Assembly (NCBI GenBank): GCA_027002665.1
Contig: JALWZK010000031.1
Span: forward strand, 1 to 8,564
From: Campylobacteraceae bacterium
Lineage (GTDB): Bacteria > Campylobacterota > Campylobacteria > Campylobacterales > Sulfurovaceae
Length of the DNA stretch: 8,564 nt
Direction of reading: 5' to 3'
The position numbers and the translations under genes were made by a program. Shown here piece after piece: positions 6,792-8,564 of the stretch; positions within the stretch are counted from its first letter, which is position 1; every line of letters starts with the position of its first letter. Below the pieces are notes generated by a model. It searched no databases. It was not told the DNA's origin and saw only the letters and a program-made list of their open reading frames with translations.

Positions 6792-7784
6792 TCAGTTTAT
6801 CTCCAACATTCTTTCTAATGCTAAGTTTGCATATTTAATAGTATTCTCATCTACAAATATCTCATTAATTGGACTATTATCCTCTATCGATTTCAGAGTT
6901 AAATATAAATCTTCTATTGTGGTCTCATTCATAGTAGGACACTCCGGTTTTGTAGAAGAGAGGACAAATGTATTTCCATTTGAACGCATTCTATTTACCA
7001 GATTATACTCTGTTCCAACTGCTACCTTCTGGTCTGGACTAAGCCCATTTACATATTTAATAAGCTGTGAAGTTGAACCTACAAAATCGGACGCTTCTAC
7101 AACTTTTGGGTCACACTCTGGATGGACTGCAATTAATATATCTGGATATCTCTCTCTATAGAACTTTATATCATCGAGAGTAAATAGTTGGTGAACTGAA
7201 CAAAAACCATTAAAACAGATAATATCAGCCTCCTTAGGGTCACACTCCCCCTCTCCAATTACACAAGATTTCAACCCCATAGAGTTTGCAAAATTCTGCC
7301 CAAGACATCTATCTGGAACAAATAGTATCTTTTTCCCACTCTGTAAACCTTTTTCTATTATCTTATAGGCATTAGATGAGGTGCATACCATTCCCCCCAT
7401 CTCTCCAACTTTTGCTTTTACTGTTGCATCACTATTTATATATGTAATTGGTAAAATATCCTCTTTCGGAATACCTCTCTCTACCATATAATTGACACTA
7501 TCATCAAAATAGCTACTATCTATCATTCTTGCCATTGCACAACAGGCGATTTTGGGCATTAAAACTCTCTTTTCAGGTGCAATAACCTTTACACTCTGTC
7601 CCATAAATCCAACACCACAAAATACAACCCATGGATTGTTATCTGCCTTACATTTTCTCGCTAACTCTAAACTATCACCAGTAATATCTGCCATCTCAAA
7701 AACTTCATCTCTTTGATAAAAGTGTCCTACAACTGTAACTGGTAATTTATCTTTTAATCTTTTTATCTCTGCTACATAATCCAT
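6792..7784 (-). CDS. nadA: Quinolinate synthase NadA
   Basis: NadA condenses iminoaspartate with dihydroxyacetone phosphate to quinolinate in de novo NAD synthesis, using an oxygen-sensitive 4Fe-4S cluster in the cytoplasm. From the ATG at 7784 the protein has 330 residues. The three cluster cysteines of the family appear as IACCAMA (Cys81 or Cys82), FNGFCSVH (Cys195) and PECPTMN (Cys282). HFYQRDEVFEMADITGDS near residues 21-38 matches the substrate-binding start of the first repeat, and VHPECDP and GSTSQLI match the later repeats. A GTG at 7799 would add five residues in frame; it has no ribosome site in front, whereas AGGTGA (7801-7796) sits 11 bases before the ATG, so I prefer the ATG with modest confidence. 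It is convergent to znuB and follows the ROK gene by about 70 bases. Confidence 0.95.
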   Translation of the reverse strand: MDYVAEIKRLKDKLPVTVVGHFYQRDEVFEMADITGDSLELARKCKADNNPWVVFCGVGFMGQSVKVIAPEKRVLMPKIACCAMARMIDSSYFDDSVNYMVERGIPKEDILPITYINSDATVKAKVGEMGGMVCTSSNAYKIIEKGLQSGKKILFVPDRCLGQNFANSMGLKSCVIGEGECDPKEADIICFNGFCSVHQLFTLDDIKFYRERYPDILIAVHPECDPKVVEASDFVGSTSQLIKYVNGLSPDQKVAVGTEYNLVNRMRSNGNTFVLSSTKPECPTMNETTIEDLYLTLKSIEDNSPINEIFVDENTIKYANLALERMLEIN

Positions 7785-7857
7785 GCTTAAACCATTCACC
7801 TATTTTTTAAGCTAAAAATAGCATATTTTTATTTAAGATTGTCTAATTTTTTATTAA

Positions 7858-8564
7858 TCATAAAATCTTCGTCCCCTCCAATGGGGCATCTTTTAACTTA
7901 GTCTGAACTATCTCTAATCCTTTTAGATTTGGATTATATGCGTATCTATCTATATTCTGTTTTATATACTCTACCAAAAAACTATTTTTCTCTATAACTC
8001 CCCCACCCAAAACTAAGATTTGGGGATTAAATAGTGTAATAAGTGTAGCAGAGGCATATAGAACTCCCTCTAAGAAGTTACTATATATCTCTTGTGGCAT
8101 ATCTTCTAATCTTTTAAAATCTTGATTTAGATATTTTGCCCACTTTTTTATTGCACTTCCACTTGTAAATAGCTCAATACAGTTATCTTTTCCACAACCA
8201 CAACTAAAGGGGGCTTTTTTAAATGGGATATGTCCTATCTCACCTGCAAGATTTGAAAATCCTCTAACTATATCTCCACCACTAATAGCTCCTGCTCCAA
8301 TTCCTGTTCCAATATATAGAGCTACAATATCTCTACTACTCCAATATTTTGCTTCAGCCAATACAGCACAATTTAAATCATTATCTATCTTAAATTGAAT
8401 ATCTGGAAAGTAGCTACTTAAATCTAACCTCTCTATATCTATATTTGGGGCAGAGATAATTATATTGTCTCTAACCTCTCCTGCAAATGAGATATATACT
8501 CTCTTTATATTATATTTAGCCGTAAGCTCTCTAATTAGAGATACAATATCACTCTCTTCTATAG
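7858..8564 (-). CDS. ROK-family sugar kinase (glucokinase-like), N-terminus beyond window
   Basis: ROK proteins are ATP-dependent kinases of glucose, N-acetylglucosamine, N-acetylmannosamine or similar sugars, or related repressors. The frame is open from the stop at 7858-7860 to the window end, giving 234 visible residues. Marks seen are IDNDLNCA, whose second Asp (8377-8379) is the predicted catalytic base, LYIGTGIGAG for phosphate binding, AGEIGH with the zinc-binding His, and the zinc knuckle CGCGxxxC (8179-8202), followed by LVLGGGVIE near the end. The N-terminal ATP-binding DxGxT motif must lie to the right of the window. A TTG at 8361 is not a credible start because the conserved NDLN motif lies upstream of it in frame. 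No repressor-type DNA-binding part can be judged, as the N-terminus is missing. Kinase is favoured because the catalytic and zinc residues are intact; the sugar is unknown. Confidence 0.9.
   Translation of the reverse strand, partial: IEESDIVSLIRELTAKYNIKRVYISFAGEVRDNIIISAPNIDIERLDLSSYFPDIQFKIDNDLNCAVLAEAKYWSSRDIVALYIGTGIGAGAISGGDIVRGFSNLAGEIGHIPFKKAPFSCGCGKDNCIELFTSGSAIKKWAKYLNQDFKRLEDMPQEIYSNFLEGVLYASATLITLFNPQILVLGGGVIEKNSFLVEYIKQNIDRYAYNPNLKGLEIVQTKLKDAPLEGTKIL

Noticed and set aside
6919..7161. Plus-strand open frame opposite nadA
   Set aside because: It is fully antisense to conserved NadA motifs and is explained by the codon pattern of nadA.
7811..7822. Inverted repeat GCTAAAAATAGC between the ROK gene and nadA
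   Set aside because: It has only four paired bases around four and no T run after it; chance is likely in such AT-rich DNA.
7829..7861. Ten-codon minus-strand frame starting in an ATGA overlap with the ROK gene stop (MINKKLDNLK)
   Set aside because: It is too short to support, has no ribosome site, and its composition matches the AT-rich gap before nadA.

Overview
The window looks like a piece of an AT-rich chromosome from the Campylobacterota (former Epsilonproteobacteria). This is inferred from the low GC content, the histidine kinase H-box of the form IAHQWRQPLN that is typical of that group, and the style of the RseP, NadA and metal-transporter proteins. Genus is not resolvable by eye; a Sulfurimonas/Sulfurovum-like free-living member is a guess. 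No rRNA, tRNA, CRISPR array, insertion sequence or phage gene was seen. Genes fill almost the whole window and the longest gap is under 90 bases.

Layout. On the left a minus-strand gene, cut by the window edge, begins at 201 and is probably a Rossmann-fold (epimerase-like) protein. It is divergent from a plus-strand run: a diverged CbiD cobalt-precorrin-5B C1-methyltransferase (282-1244), the RseP site-2 protease (1280-2359), a YggS-type PLP homeostasis protein (2363-3040), a soluble FIST-domain histidine kinase (3051-5162), and a ZnuC/ZnuB-like metal ABC transporter ATPase and permease (5164-5901, 5898-6704). From rseP onward the genes are separated by 10 bases or less, or overlap, so one operon is likely. 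A short convergent gap (6705-6791) with a hairpin separates this run from two minus-strand genes: quinolinate synthase NadA (about 7784 to 6792) and a ROK-family sugar kinase/regulator that runs off the right edge (8564 to 7858).

Points of interest. The ABC ATPase has no ATG, GTG or TTG start that would keep its Walker A motif. It most likely starts at an ATT codon at 5164, six bases after a perfect AGGAGG that is itself the end of the kinase reading frame. The palindromes GATC and GTAC (and CTAG) appear to be completely absent from all 8.5 kb. Synonymous codon choice follows this: Asp before a C-starting codon is always GAC, and Val before a C-starting codon is never GTA. This suggests long-term restriction or methylation pressure on the genome. 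The CbiD copy has altered C-terminal motifs and no other cobalamin gene beside it, and the FIST kinase sits in one transcription unit with a metal transporter that lacks its binding protein here.
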